Below are positions 41,793 to 50,506 of a stretch of 64,000 nucleotides of DNA, in pieces. The stretch's first letter is position 1. Each line of letters begins with the position of its first letter. The notes beneath the pieces were generated by a model. It was given only the letters and a program-made list of their open reading frames with translations. It searched no databases and was not told the DNA's origin. The stretch is from Paraburkholderia fungorum (lineage in GTDB: Bacteria; Pseudomonadota; Gammaproteobacteria; Burkholderiales; Burkholderiaceae): positions 62,001 through 126,000 of the forward strand of contig NZ_FNKP01000004.1 in NCBI RefSeq assembly GCF_900099835.1, in the 5' to 3' direction. The position numbers were made by a program, and so were the translations under genes.

Positions 41793-42167
41793 GACGGCTC
41801 CAGTGATGTCGAAAAAAGAGTTTTTGCGGGAAAACAATCGTAAATGCGATGGTCGCCGGAAGTCGGTCGCCGCCCGCGAGCGGGAGGCCTCGGATCGCCA
41901 ACTCTCGCGGGACGACTGCCGCACGAAATTTCCATCGCAGGACTCGTCCCCGCAATTTTTTGACCTGCCCATCCGGCTTTGTCGTCCCGCTGTCTGAAGT
42001 CGATCATCAAGAGCCTACGCGGCCGTATCCCCGGACATTCCACTGAGATACGCGTTCCGAGTTCATCCAGGTGCGTCCTAGGAGATTGCGTCGGACCCCG
42101 GTCACGACACTTTCACCCACGCCAGCCCATGTTCTGATCAACGGCTGTTTCCACCAAACTACATGGG

Positions 42168-42716
42168 CTAGTGAAGTTGCGTCGTACGATCGCCCACGTC
42201 ATTTGGTAACTTTGCCTCGAGTGCCGCCTTGCGCTTCGTGATCTCTGCGCCGAGGGTTTCAAGGTCCGCATTCGACTTTCTCAGTGCGGGGAACAGCTCG
42301 GACTCTTCCTCCTCAATATGGTGGCTCACCATCTCCGTCAACACTTTGAATGTTGCGTCAAATCCCTTTTGCCCCGGCTTTAGCGTGCTGAATTTCTCGA
42401 TCAGAACCTTGACGAGGTAATGCTCGACGAATGCCTCTTCAACATCTGGCCGCTTGTCCTCGTCAAGGGCCTCCTGAGCGGCAGGGTATAAGAGTTCTTC
42501 CTCAACCATGGCGTGAATACTCAACTCTTCGCATGCCCGCCGGACGAGCGTGCCTTTGCGATCCAAATCATGCTCGTCGGCTCTTTTAAAAGCGTCGAAA
42601 AGTGTTTGCACAGCACGATGGTCAGCGATGAGTACACTGATCGCATCTTGAACCGACGAAGCCGGGTTGCGCTTCGAGACCTCTACATCGGGAGTGGCTT
42701 TACGGTGGGTCTTCAT
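42168..42716 (-). CDS. Hemerythrin HHE-domain protein
   Basis: The 182-residue protein has the hemerythrin-like metal-binding layout: LIADHRAVQTLF, IHAMVEEELLYP, EHYLVKVLIEKF and SHHIEEEESELFP, supplying the His and Glu ligands of a di-iron four-helix bundle. GGAG precedes the ATG by seven bases. It lies about 200 bp downstream of the Mn-catalase gene on the same strand, suggesting a joint role in oxidative or nitrosative stress. Confidence 0.9.
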   Translation of the reverse strand: MKTHRKATPDVEVSKRNPASSVQDAISVLIADHRAVQTLFDAFKRADEHDLDRKGTLVRRACEELSIHAMVEEELLYPAAQEALDEDKRPDVEEAFVEHYLVKVLIEKFSTLKPGQKGFDATFKVLTEMVSHHIEEEESELFPALRKSNADLETLGAEITKRKAALEAKLPNDVGDRTTQLH

Positions 42717-42914
42717 GGTTGTGCTCCTTGATTTGGGTTGTGGGACATGGCCACCTGGCGTTTAGCGTCGTCGCGCTCACTGGCCGAACGGAATAAAAAT
42801 CCGAGACTGTCTGCGGGAGGTTTTCGCACGACCAGGCGGCCATCACCTGGTCTGCAAAACTGAGAGCGACATCTGGCGGCATCGCGCTGGCCGGCGACCC
42901 GGCCGGCAAATCCC

Positions 42915-43793
42915 CTAGATCTTGCTCGTAGCCTGACCAGCGCCGAGATCGGCACCCGTCGTGGGATCGACATCCGTAGCCGACGCCGTCCGTGCAGCCA
43001 TCCCCTTCAGCACCTCAAGGTCCTGCTTCCCCACGTTGACCTGAGCGGTGCCGTCGCCGCCATCAACAGCGGGCTTCGGCGTTTCGTCAAACTGCCACTC
43101 TGGCCCGTCGTTCCACGGGCCTCGCATGTCATCGCCCTTCGACAGGTCGTAGTACACGTTCGTAAATCGGGGGTCGCCAGGCAGTTTTCCCTGCGGAAAG
43201 TTTGGCTGAATCGAGTGCAACGCTTTTTCGAACGACTTCTGGTGCGCGATTTCCCGCGTCATCAGAAAGCCCAGCGCTTCCTTGATACCCGGGTCGTCGG
43301 TCACATTGATCAGGCGTTCGTACACGATCTTTGCGCGTGCCTCGGCTGCGATGTTGGAACGCAGATCGGCTGTTGGTTCGCCAATGGTATCGATGTAAGC
43401 CGCCGTCCACGGCACACCAGCAGAATTGGTCAGTGCCGGACCACCACCATAGAGCAACGCGGTGGTGTGTGAATCGTTACCTCCGCCAGTGAGAGAGCGA
43501 TAGAGCTCCGCTTCCTCTTCTACCGCTTCTGCAAGTTGGCCCTTCGCGCCCTTGTTGAGCATGGCAACGATGGACCCAATGATCTCGAGGTGACTGAGTT
43601 CTTCGGTTGCGATGTCGAACAGCATGTCGCGGCGGCCGGGATCATCCTCCGCCACTGCCTGGGTGAAATAGCGGCATGCGGCAGCCAGCTCGCCCTGTGG
43701 GCCACCAAACTGTTCGAGGAGAAGATTGGCGAGGCCCGGATTCGGTGCGGCCACGCGGACGGTGTATTGAAGACGTTTATTGTGGGTGAACAT
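42915..43793 (-). CDS. Manganese catalase
   Basis: With the start at ATG 43793 (AGGAG five bases upstream) the protein has 292 residues. The dimanganese ligands can be seen: Glu in GPQGELAAAC, Glu and His in ATEELSHLEI, Glu in AAEARAKIVYERL and His in REIAHQKSFEKAL. It breaks down hydrogen peroxide in the cytoplasm without haem. The tail (TDVDPTTGADLGAGQATSKI) resembles the extended C-terminus of soil-bacterial Mn catalases. It forms a unit with the hemerythrin gene. Confidence 0.93.
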   Translation of the reverse strand: MFTHNKRLQYTVRVAAPNPGLANLLLEQFGGPQGELAAACRYFTQAVAEDDPGRRDMLFDIATEELSHLEIIGSIVAMLNKGAKGQLAEAVEEEAELYRSLTGGGNDSHTTALLYGGGPALTNSAGVPWTAAYIDTIGEPTADLRSNIAAEARAKIVYERLINVTDDPGIKEALGFLMTREIAHQKSFEKALHSIQPNFPQGKLPGDPRFTNVYYDLSKGDDMRGPWNDGPEWQFDETPKPAVDGGDGTAQVNVGKQDLEVLKGMAARTASATDVDPTTGADLGAGQATSKI

Positions 43794-44241
43794 GAAATCT
43801 CCTTTTTCGGGGCATAGAGGTTTCCCGGTGCGTAGCGCATCCGGGTGCACAGGTGTTCTCCTGAACGTGGCAACCCGCGAAACGGCTGCCAGTAAAAACA
43901 GGCGTCCAGGTCTCAAAGCCTTTTATGCTGGCTTCGGCCAGATAGCGGTGCGAACCGCAAAAGAAAAATTGCTCGCACTCAGAGTTCAGCATGGACCGTG
44001 CCGCAGATCGCCTGGATTTCGACCGCTCGTACCGAGCCATGCTTGAGTCATAGCGTTCAAATTGGCAGCACATCCCACGGACATCCTGAATCGCATGTGA
44101 CTCGTCAAAGAGGTCGCAGAGCTTCGTGTTTCCTGATCCCCGAGCAGGTGACGGATCGAACTGCCATGAGCCCTCAGGCACAGACGATGCGCACTCAATT
44201 CCGGGTTGGATTAATGACCCGCTACTACCGACGGAGGAAAT
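43794..44241. promoter_or_regulatory. Divergent promoter region, Mn catalase and small acidic protein
   Basis: The 448 bp separate the minus-strand catalase gene from a plus-strand small gene. Both promoters should lie here, but no clear -35/-10 pair or repeat stands out. Confidence 0.35.
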
Positions 44242-44502
44242 ATGGCGAAGTTGACAGTGAATGATGAGGAGAAGGCCCCCAACGCAGATGGTGCCTCGTC
44301 CGGGCAGGCCAGGACGGCCCCGAATTCCGTTTCGGACGACAGCGCGCGGCGGGCACTGGAAGAGGGCGACAGTGAGAAGATTGATCGCACCCTTGAGGAA
44401 CTGAATGTCTCGACCACTGAATCAGGTAAAGATCAGTCGGCTAAACCAGATACCGAGGGATCAAACTCATCGAGCAAAAATCTCGATGAGCAAAGCGATT
44501 GA
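44242..44502 (+). CDS. Small hydrophilic acidic protein, unknown
   Basis: The 86-residue product has an excellent GGAGG site four bases before its ATG, so it is likely real. It is rich in Ser, Asp, Glu and Asn, with almost no hydrophobic core (SVSDDSARRALEEGDSEKID is the most ordered part), and is probably disordered. I do not recognise the family. It sits between stress genes, like similar hydrophilic proteins in desiccation responses. Confidence 0.6.
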   Translation: MAKLTVNDEEKAPNADGASSGQARTAPNSVSDDSARRALEEGDSEKIDRTLEELNVSTTESGKDQSAKPDTEGSNSSSKNLDEQSD

Positions 44503-44596
44503 TAGTCGTTTTTATAGTTGTTTCTTGCGAGACCGATCCATTGATGCCGACAGGTAAATTCGCGCAATTTTTTAACTACCCTTCGCTGGAGAGCAC

Positions 44597-44854
44597 ATGA
44601 ACCCGGAACCATCCGATCCTGTTGAGCGGGCTGATGAGCGCAGGCAGGCCCAAGGTCACGGCGACGTGGAAGAAAAACCCGACGGCACGATTAAGCAGCG
44701 CCCACACGGAAACATGGATGAGACACTCGTACCGCAGGCCAAAGATCACCCTGACGAGGGGCCTTTCGTGCCGGAGCACGACCTGATTGATTCTGACAGT
44801 AGTCCTGACGCCAGCAGTGACCATCCGCGGAGCAAGCCCGACTCTGCGGCTTGA
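44597..44854 (+). CDS. Small hydrophilic protein, unknown
   Basis: The 85-residue frame begins at ATG 44597 with GGAG five bases upstream. It is rich in Pro, Asp, Glu and His (for example KDHPDEGPFVPEHDLIDSDS) and probably disordered. It lies 94 bp after the preceding small gene on the same strand, and both may be co-transcribed. No family is recognised. Confidence 0.55.
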   Translation: MNPEPSDPVERADERRQAQGHGDVEEKPDGTIKQRPHGNMDETLVPQAKDHPDEGPFVPEHDLIDSDSSPDASSDHPRSKPDSAA

Positions 44855-45189
44855 CCGAGCGACGGGAAGCGCTGTCTCGCTGTATATAAGGGTGTCGCCA
44901 TTTCGAGGCGTTTGGGAATGTTGCGATGTTACTTTTGCGACATTGCGATGCCGCAGCACGATGACGACTTCACGCCAGATCAGCCCGGCACGTCGCGCAA
45001 GCTACGGCACCCAGCGCGCGAACGACATCGATGCAAGGAGCGGCAAGGAAATTGTGAAGCCGCTCGTTCGGGTATGTTTCGAATACCAAACCAAGCGAGC
45101 CTGATAGTCCGGACGCATACTGAAGGCTCGCCAGCCAGAACTCAATCGGGCAGCAGTGTAACCACCGGTTTAGCATCGGAGACGGCGAG
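44855..45189. other. Convergent gap between the small protein and kinase genes
   Basis: Nothing recognisable in 335 bp; no good terminator hairpin with a T-tract is seen on either strand. Confidence 0.35.
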
Positions 45190-46308
45190 TTACGCGGGTG
45201 CGCACGGTAGTGAAACGGTGAAGTGCGTTCCGCTTTTCGACGACGCAACACTAATGGTCCCTTGATACGCGGTAGCGATGCAACGGCATATGTAAAGGCC
45301 TAAACCCATGCCGGCGGCTGTGCCGCGCCGGTCGGCTGGCCCTGCTCGCGTTAGCGGATCAAACAGCGTGGGCAATGAATGCTCTGGGATCGGATTTCCC
45401 TCACTGAAAACTGTCAGCGTCATTTTTGCCCCGGAGACGCCAGCCTCGACCACGACGCTTCCCGATCCGTACCGCACGGCGTTCGTCAGGACGTTGACCA
45501 GCAACTGGCTGAGCCGGCTGCCATCCCAACGACCACGAAGTTCATTGCCTAGCCGTACTTCAATGTGCGCGTCGGGGTAGGATGCCCGCACTTCGTCTAC
45601 GGCATCGCTACAGATCCGTCCCATATCCTGCGGCGTGAAGGTAACCGGCAACGCATCTCCCAGACGCGTGCGGGTGAAGACGAGTAGATCATCGATCATC
45701 TGCTTCATTCTCAGCGCTCCGCGCTGAACAAACGCGACGGCTCTGGCGCCACCAAGAGACAAACCCTCGTCACGCAGCAATACTTCTCCAGCGTTCAATA
45801 TCGCACCGAGCGGCGAGCGCAGATCGTGGGCGAGCACGCCCGCGAACAGGTCCCGGGTGTGCTCGCTTCGGTAGGCGTAATGTCGCACCGACTCTGCGAG
45901 TACCTGGTCGATAGCTTCATTGAAGCGAATCATTTCCTCGAAGGCGGATGGGCCTCCAGCCGACGTCTTCTGCCACCGACGCAACACCGTCGCGCGAAGG
46001 GACCGGAATTCGGCCACCACATCGTTGATGCCGAAACCGTGTGAAAGACGATCCTCCGCATGTCGGCGGGCGATCCGATTGAAACTAGAGTCATCAACCT
46101 CGGCGCCTCCTCGCGATTTCGCCTGCTGCTGCTCCGCATTCTGCGCTGCACGCATGTCGGCTGCGATCGCCGGCAAGATTTCGCCCGACGAGTTACGCAG
46201 CTGCTTTTCCGTCAGCCGGCTGTTCTCCTGGCTGAGCGCGAGGGCATACTCAGTCCAATCGTCAATCAGACCGGAAAGATCAGCTTCAATGAAATCTGTG
46301 AGTTTCAT
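45190..46308 (-). CDS. Sensor histidine kinase with RsbRD-like N-terminal domain
   Basis: The 372-residue soluble kinase has an N-terminal helical sensor domain (MKLTDFIEADLSGLIDDWTE onward, about residues 1-140) resembling the RsbR/RsbU-type N-terminal domain. The HisKA motif LAHDLRSPLGAI (His about 166) follows, then HATPase boxes NVLTNAVRYG and GMGLGLYICR. No transmembrane segment is present, so it senses an internal signal. GGAG lies seven bases before the ATG. The single-domain receiver gene 154 bp upstream is its likely partner. The same sensor domain begins another gene at 63,781. Confidence 0.88.
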   Translation of the reverse strand: MKLTDFIEADLSGLIDDWTEYALALSQENSRLTEKQLRNSSGEILPAIAADMRAAQNAEQQQAKSRGGAEVDDSSFNRIARRHAEDRLSHGFGINDVVAEFRSLRATVLRRWQKTSAGGPSAFEEMIRFNEAIDQVLAESVRHYAYRSEHTRDLFAGVLAHDLRSPLGAILNAGEVLLRDEGLSLGGARAVAFVQRGALRMKQMIDDLLVFTRTRLGDALPVTFTPQDMGRICSDAVDEVRASYPDAHIEVRLGNELRGRWDGSRLSQLLVNVLTNAVRYGSGSVVVEAGVSGAKMTLTVFSEGNPIPEHSLPTLFDPLTRAGPADRRGTAAGMGLGLYICRCIATAYQGTISVASSKSGTHFTVSLPCAPA

Positions 46309-46462
46309 CGGAGGTCTCCACAGAAATGATGTCGCCAGGTTGGGATCAGCAAGTGAGAAGCTCGCGCGAAGGTGGATTCAGTCACAGGCCGCCACTTCGA
46401 AGAGCAGCCACAAGATTCCGCTCTTTCAGAAGAGTCCCCTGCTGCCTCGAGCGGACGCTAGA

Positions 46463-46900
46463 TCACGCTCCGAAAAATCGGAGCAAGGCGATTAGCTGGG
46501 CCGGCGAGCGGCCCTTTCGTAAATAAGCATCAAAATCACCAGCAGCGATCTCGTGGCGACGCACCTCAGTCTCGTCCAGCGCGGTATGGGCGATTATCAC
46601 CGTATCGCGCCCAGAAGTGTCCTGCCGGAGAGCATGCGTCGCATGGTATCCGTCAAGATGCGGCATGGTGAGATCCATCAGGATAATGTGAGGCTCCCAC
46701 ACACGACTGGCGTCGACCGCTTCCAGCCCCCCGAAAGCCGCGCGAGAATCCAGAGTTTCCGCACTTAGGTAGGTTGCCACGGCCAACGCAGCATGTTCGT
46801 CGTCGTCGACGACGAGCACACGCAAAGCGGCGCAATTGACCTTGGCGCGACGAGTCGTCCATGGATCGGCCTTATGCTGAAGTAAATCAGGTAGCGACAT
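46463..46900 (-). CDS. Single-domain response regulator
   Basis: The 145-residue protein has a complete receiver domain (LRVLVVDDDEHAA, phospho-acceptor Asp in IILMDLTMPHLDGY, Thr in IIAHTAL, Lys in AYLRKG) preceded by about 25 extra residues. There is no output domain, so it works by protein interaction. An AGGGGGA site is upstream. It precedes the RsbRD-type kinase gene on the same strand. Confidence 0.88.
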   Translation of the reverse strand: MSLPDLLQHKADPWTTRRAKVNCAALRVLVVDDDEHAALAVATYLSAETLDSRAAFGGLEAVDASRVWEPHIILMDLTMPHLDGYHATHALRQDTSGRDTVIIAHTALDETEVRRHEIAAGDFDAYLRKGRSPAQLIALLRFFGA

Positions 46901-47840
46901 ATATCATCCCCCTGCGAGGCCCTGCGCATGAGACGTGCCAGCCGGGTGGGCGTCGATCATCCGGTCAATGAAGACGTCCACTGACGGTATCGTGATCATT
47001 TCTGGTCGGGTGACTGTTGATCGGCAGCGACGTTATTTGAAGAGTGCCCCCGGCCCGACGATTCTTGCGATGGCGAGACGACGAACGGAGCGAAAGTCCG
47101 CACGACCGGAATGAAACGCGCGACGATCGCCTGACCGGGACTGCACTTCACAGAAAATTTATTTGCCAAATTTCTAGCAAACATGGATCTTTCACCCGGC
47201 ATTGCTGATCGCAACGTTATTGCTGAACATGAGCCTTGCCTCGGGAAGTCGGGAGTTGGAGGCCACCAGAGGCATTCATTTCCCTGCCGTCGGTCTGTGC
47301 GGCCGATCAGGATCGCCGAGAGGGCCAGCGGCACAGCTTTCCGCAATTCTGCGGGCATAGACCTTAGAAGACGGGCAATGAAAGCCGGCGGCTCGCTTCG
47401 TAGCAGGCAACTGTCACTTTCAGCCAGCGGCTGGAACCGATACAACCTAACGAAAACATTTGAAATGCAAAGCCGAATTTGGTTTGCCGCAGGTTTCAAC
47501 GGCTTTTTCGCAGGTTGAGTGGACGGATAATTGTCAGCCGCTCTGGCGTGTAAAGGCGCGCCGTGTTAGCCAGGGCCCATGGGTCAAATTTAGCTCGCCA
47601 GCTTAGCCGGAAGCGGACATACTGGCTTTTTCTCAGTCTCTGGCTCCTTCGATCGGATGGCTCGATGTCTGCTGGCCGATCACTGCCACTCGTTTCGGTC
47701 GTGCCCGCCTGGCACAAGACATCGCTTCGCTTCCCGCAGGTCAGAGATTCTTTTTCATTGATCTCGTTCTCGACGGTAGTCGTTCGTAAATGACCCGGCG
47801 TGCAGAAAGCCGCACTGGCCCACAAAACAATCAGAGAGCG
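46901..47840. other. Long gap containing decayed sequence
   Basis: A DedA-like relic is listed separately at 46,996-47,310. The rest has overlapping frames on both strands without family resemblance. The minus-strand text WRAKFDPWALANTARLY near 47,560-47,610 looks protein-like but I could not place it. Confidence 0.35.
46996..47310 (-). pseudogene. DedA-family membrane protein remnant
   Basis: Within a minus-strand frame, residues encoded at 47,130-47,080 read AIVARFIPVVRTFAPFV, the highly conserved DedA motif (ARFxPxxRTFAPxxAG). The surrounding residues keep only scraps of the family (PLALSAILIG before it), and the expected membrane helices are scrambled, so several frameshifts must have occurred. 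Confidence 0.55.
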
Positions 47841-48110
47841 ATGGCACGACAACCAACACGGAAGGGAATGAGCCGTGACTCCTATCGAGCTGTCTACATG
47901 CTCGATCTGGCACGCGGAGGCTCACATATCAGCAGTGCGCTAACTGAAGTCTCACAGCGTGCAGCCATTACCGACGCCTTGAAAGAATTCCATGGGCGAC
48001 ACAAGAGGGGCGACCTGGATGTCTTCTTGCACCTACTGGCCGAGGAACTGGAGAAACGAGGAAAAGCAGCCGCAGCCGCCATCGTGCGGGCTATGCCAGA
48101 AGCCGAGTGA
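47841..48110 (+). CDS. Small conserved-looking hypothetical protein
   Basis: The 89-residue frame begins at ATG 47841 (an in-frame ATG lies 51 bases upstream at 47790). It encodes a helical, charged protein (MLDLARGGSHISSALTEVSQ, then LHLLAEELEKRGKAAAAAIV) whose helices look like a folded small domain. No family name is recognised. The ribosome site is weak. Confidence 0.5.
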   Translation: MARQPTRKGMSRDSYRAVYMLDLARGGSHISSALTEVSQRAAITDALKEFHGRHKRGDLDVFLHLLAEELEKRGKAAAAAIVRAMPEAE

Positions 48111-48384
48111 CCGATCCCATCAAGACCGAAGCGGTTAACTTGATTTAACCCCGCACTGCCCGAAAATCCCGGCGCCACCTCTGTGCGTGGAAAGCCGCCG
48201 GATCTGGGGCGGCTGCCCGATGCGCGGCGTTTCCGTATGAGCCGGTATTGTCTCCCGTTGACCTTCAAAGTCCGCGAGCGTGCGCTTCTGACAGTCCGTA
48301 CGGATCGCCGTCGGCCGTCCACCGATCCGTTGTCAACTACGGCGCGAGGAGGAGCGGCTCAGAACGGATTCGGAGGTTTCTGCG

Positions 48385-48480
48385 ATGAGGGATTTCCGGC
48401 TGAAGTAGGCGACGACGATTGCCATTGCCATAAATTTGTCGATGGCCTCTGCGCTCCTAGCCGGCTGTTCAAAAGCGCCT
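48385..48480 (+). pseudogene. Lipoprotein gene with premature stop (5' remnant)
   Basis: GGAGG lies eight bases before ATG 48385. The frame reads MRDFRLK, then a TAG stop (48406-48408), then ATTIAIAINLSMASALLAGC, an almost perfect lipoprotein signal with the LLAGC lipobox, followed by SKAPDTRQKG. The single TAG probably arose from a Leu codon. After about 35 codons the frame loses protein character. Lipoproteins with this start include RND-pump adaptor proteins, but the family cannot be fixed. Confidence 0.55.
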
Positions 48481-48926
48481 GACACCAGACAAAAAGGCGT
48501 GGAACCGTTTACGCGCCGGATAGCCGACCTAAGACGATGTAAATGGGAAATTATGAACGGTTGCTCTATTCGCCATTCCGTATTGGCGCGGACCGCAGCC
48601 GGTCCATCTGCGAAACCACATGCACCGCATCAGAAGTCGTTAAGTTTGGGTTCGGGAAGCTAAGCGCCAGGATAGATATCGCACTGGTAACCGTGTGGTG
48701 CTCGACAGCGCGAACGAACGCCTCCAGATTGCCAGTCACGCCATGTTTTGCTGCCAATTCTTCAATCTACACCCAGCATCCTGTCCTCCGTGGTTGGTCA
48801 TAGCGGCCCTTCAGCCAAAAATTCGATTATCTGTTTGCAGTGTATAAACGCGCGTCTCGAACCAAAAGCGGCACATTCACGTTTGCCCTCCGCTTCCAGC
48901 CAGGAACACGAATTGCTAATCCCGCA

Positions 48927-49000
48927 CCGCACCTCGCGTCCTCAGCCGCGACGTGCACGTTCCTTCGACCCTTCGCTTGTGGCGCAAGGGTCTTTTTTTA
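48927..49000 (+). ncRNA. Small RNA candidate C with CCUC loop
   Basis: A hairpin GCAC-C-TCGCG / CGCGA-C-GTGC (48929-48956) exposes the loop TCCTCAGC. It is followed by a Rho-independent terminator GACCCTT / AAGGGTC (48968-48993) with a T-tract to 49000. A GCTAAT -10-like element (48915-48920) would start transcription near 48,927. The architecture matches the loci at 51,491 and 62,889, but its sequence is the least similar of the three. Confidence 0.45.
48968..49000 (+). terminator. Rho-independent terminator of RNA candidate C
   Basis: A 7-bp stem GACCCTT / AAGGGTC is followed by a T-run of eight (48993-49000 with the preceding C). Confidence 0.8.
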
Positions 49001-49230
49001 TCTGCTGTTCACCCCAGGCGGGCGCACGAACGTCCAGTGAAACCGCGTCGATTACTCGTTGCGTCGAGATTCGGTGTTCATGCGCAGGCCCTGCGATCAA
49101 ACCGCTCGTGCGGCCGCCCACTCCACTATTTGTGTCGCTTGAAGGGGTGGAACGCTGCTTGCATAGGGGGACGCAGCGCGCAGCAACGGCAAGCATTGCT
49201 GCGATGGGTAACTAACTGTAAAGGAGCAAT

Positions 49231-49506
49231 ATGGAACCGGTCTCGCACGGCATCATCTTCTGGCTGATTATTGGCGGCATCGCTGGGGCGCTCGCTGGCA
49301 GAATCGTCGACGGCGGCGGCTTCGGCATCGTTGTCGATATTATTGTAGGAATCGTGGGAGCGTTTATTGGCGGCTGGTTAGGTGGGGCCTTGGGCCTGCA
49401 TCTCGGCAGCGGCATAGTCGGTTCGCTTGTCACTGCGCTGATCGGCGCTGTCATCCTGCTATTCGTTGTGCGTCTATTCACTCGCGGTCGTTCAGGGCCG
49501 CTGTGA
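49231..49506 (+). CDS. GlsB/YeaQ/YmgE-family stress membrane protein
   Basis: The 91-residue protein has three hydrophobic helices rich in Gly (IIFWLIIGGIAGALAGRIV, then IVVDIIVGIVGAFIGGWLGG, then LVTALIGAVILLFVVRLF), the pattern of transglycosylase-associated/GlsB inner-membrane proteins. AGGAG lies four bases before the ATG. Family members respond to acid, envelope and general stress; the molecular function is unclear. Confidence 0.88.
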   Translation: MEPVSHGIIFWLIIGGIAGALAGRIVDGGGFGIVVDIIVGIVGAFIGGWLGGALGLHLGSGIVGSLVTALIGAVILLFVVRLFTRGRSGPL

Positions 49507-50017
49507 TCCTCAGTTAGTCATCCGCACGCCCGGACTCAGGCGCCCTCTGGACATCGCCTGAGTCCCGGCATCGGGGACGTCTCTCCAGGCGTCTCTGGTG
49601 ATTAGCCGACATTGCGGAACTCGTCAGTGCATGGCATCCATGCTACTGGGATGACTGCTCATCGGACCGTTGCGATGCTTTCCGGTAGCGGGCCAATACA
49701 GCGCGCTCAACCGAGGAAAACCCACATACACAGGATTGCCAATTATCTTAGTCAACAAGAGACTGGATTTTCACACCGCAGGAAGACCGGGGCAGAATGA
49801 CTAGAGCACAGCCGTTGACGGATTCCAGGGTCCCGCAATCAAGGGAGTCATTGAAGCTGCTGGCCGGCGCTCCAGACTGTACAACGGAAGGATAATTTCT
49901 CGGATATGTATCAGAAGGCAACCGCCGAGCGTGCAAAACGGAATGAGTATCGGCAGCCTGTCACGGCCCCTTATGCTCTCGACCGTCGCGGTACGCTGGC
50001 GGTCTCGACGTCGCAGA
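49507..50017. other. Gap between GlsB-type and receiver genes
   Basis: Nothing recognisable in 511 bp. Confidence 0.35.
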
Positions 50018-50506
50018 TCATAAAGTTGGCGCTATAAGATGGTTAGATAGCATTTCTACTGTCCTCCACGCGGAAAACTGTTCCGTGCAGATTCCGTCAA
50101 AGCCGAGCCGCTGCATGTCGGCAGGTTGTTCCTCCCCGGACGCGCCTGTCAATGCAATAATTAAAACGCCAGAAAGCGCATAGGCAATAGACGCTTCGCG
50201 AATCAAGCTGTAGTTGTCCTGCCAACAAAGACGCGTATCGATCAATACGGCGCCGGGTTTCCAGAAATCCAGTATCAATGCAACCTGCGCCATGTCGGAT
50301 GTCGTGACGCTGCTAATTTCTTTCAATCTGAAATACAGCGCTAAAGTCTCCGCGACATGGGTGTCTGCGTGTGCGACAACAACGCTTCGAGGTCGATTCG
50401 GAACGTTCGGAATCTTCTGGCTCCACAAAGCAAAATCGACTGCACTCTTATGACTTAGACGATCGGCCCGCATTGCAGGCGCAGAGATGGAAGAAGGATG
50501 ACCCAT
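50018..50506 (-). CDS. Degenerate receiver-domain protein
   Basis: The 162-residue protein has receiver-like spacing: SVVVAHADTHVAETLALYF where the acidic pocket lies, AVLIDTRL with a possible phospho-acceptor Asp, and VLIIALTGASG. However one pocket Asp is replaced (AHAD), and the conserved Lys is missing (GFDGICTEQF). Phosphorylation may be lost or unusual. About 40 N-terminal residues precede the domain. No ribosome site is clear for the first ATG; an internal ATG at codon 12 is possible. Confidence 0.6.
   Translation of the reverse strand: MGHPSSISAPAMRADRLSHKSAVDFALWSQKIPNVPNRPRSVVVAHADTHVAETLALYFRLKEISSVTTSDMAQVALILDFWKPGAVLIDTRLCWQDNYSLIREASIAYALSGVLIIALTGASGEEQPADMQRLGFDGICTEQFSAWRTVEMLSNHLIAPTL

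Larger units (their letters stand above)
48111..49230. other. Gap with a lipoprotein relic and a small RNA candidate
   Basis: Besides the pseudogene at 48,385 and the RNA locus at 48,927 (both listed), no gene is supported. Frames in 48,540-48,900 have no recognisable relatives. Confidence 0.35.

Noticed and set aside
42700..42909. A small gene between Mn catalase and hemerythrin
   Set aside because: Two overlapping frames are open, neither has a clear ribosome site or recognisable composition.
46996..47499. An intact 167-residue protein on the minus strand
   Set aside because: Only one DedA motif is recognisable; the rest lacks the helices of that family, so it is treated as a relic.
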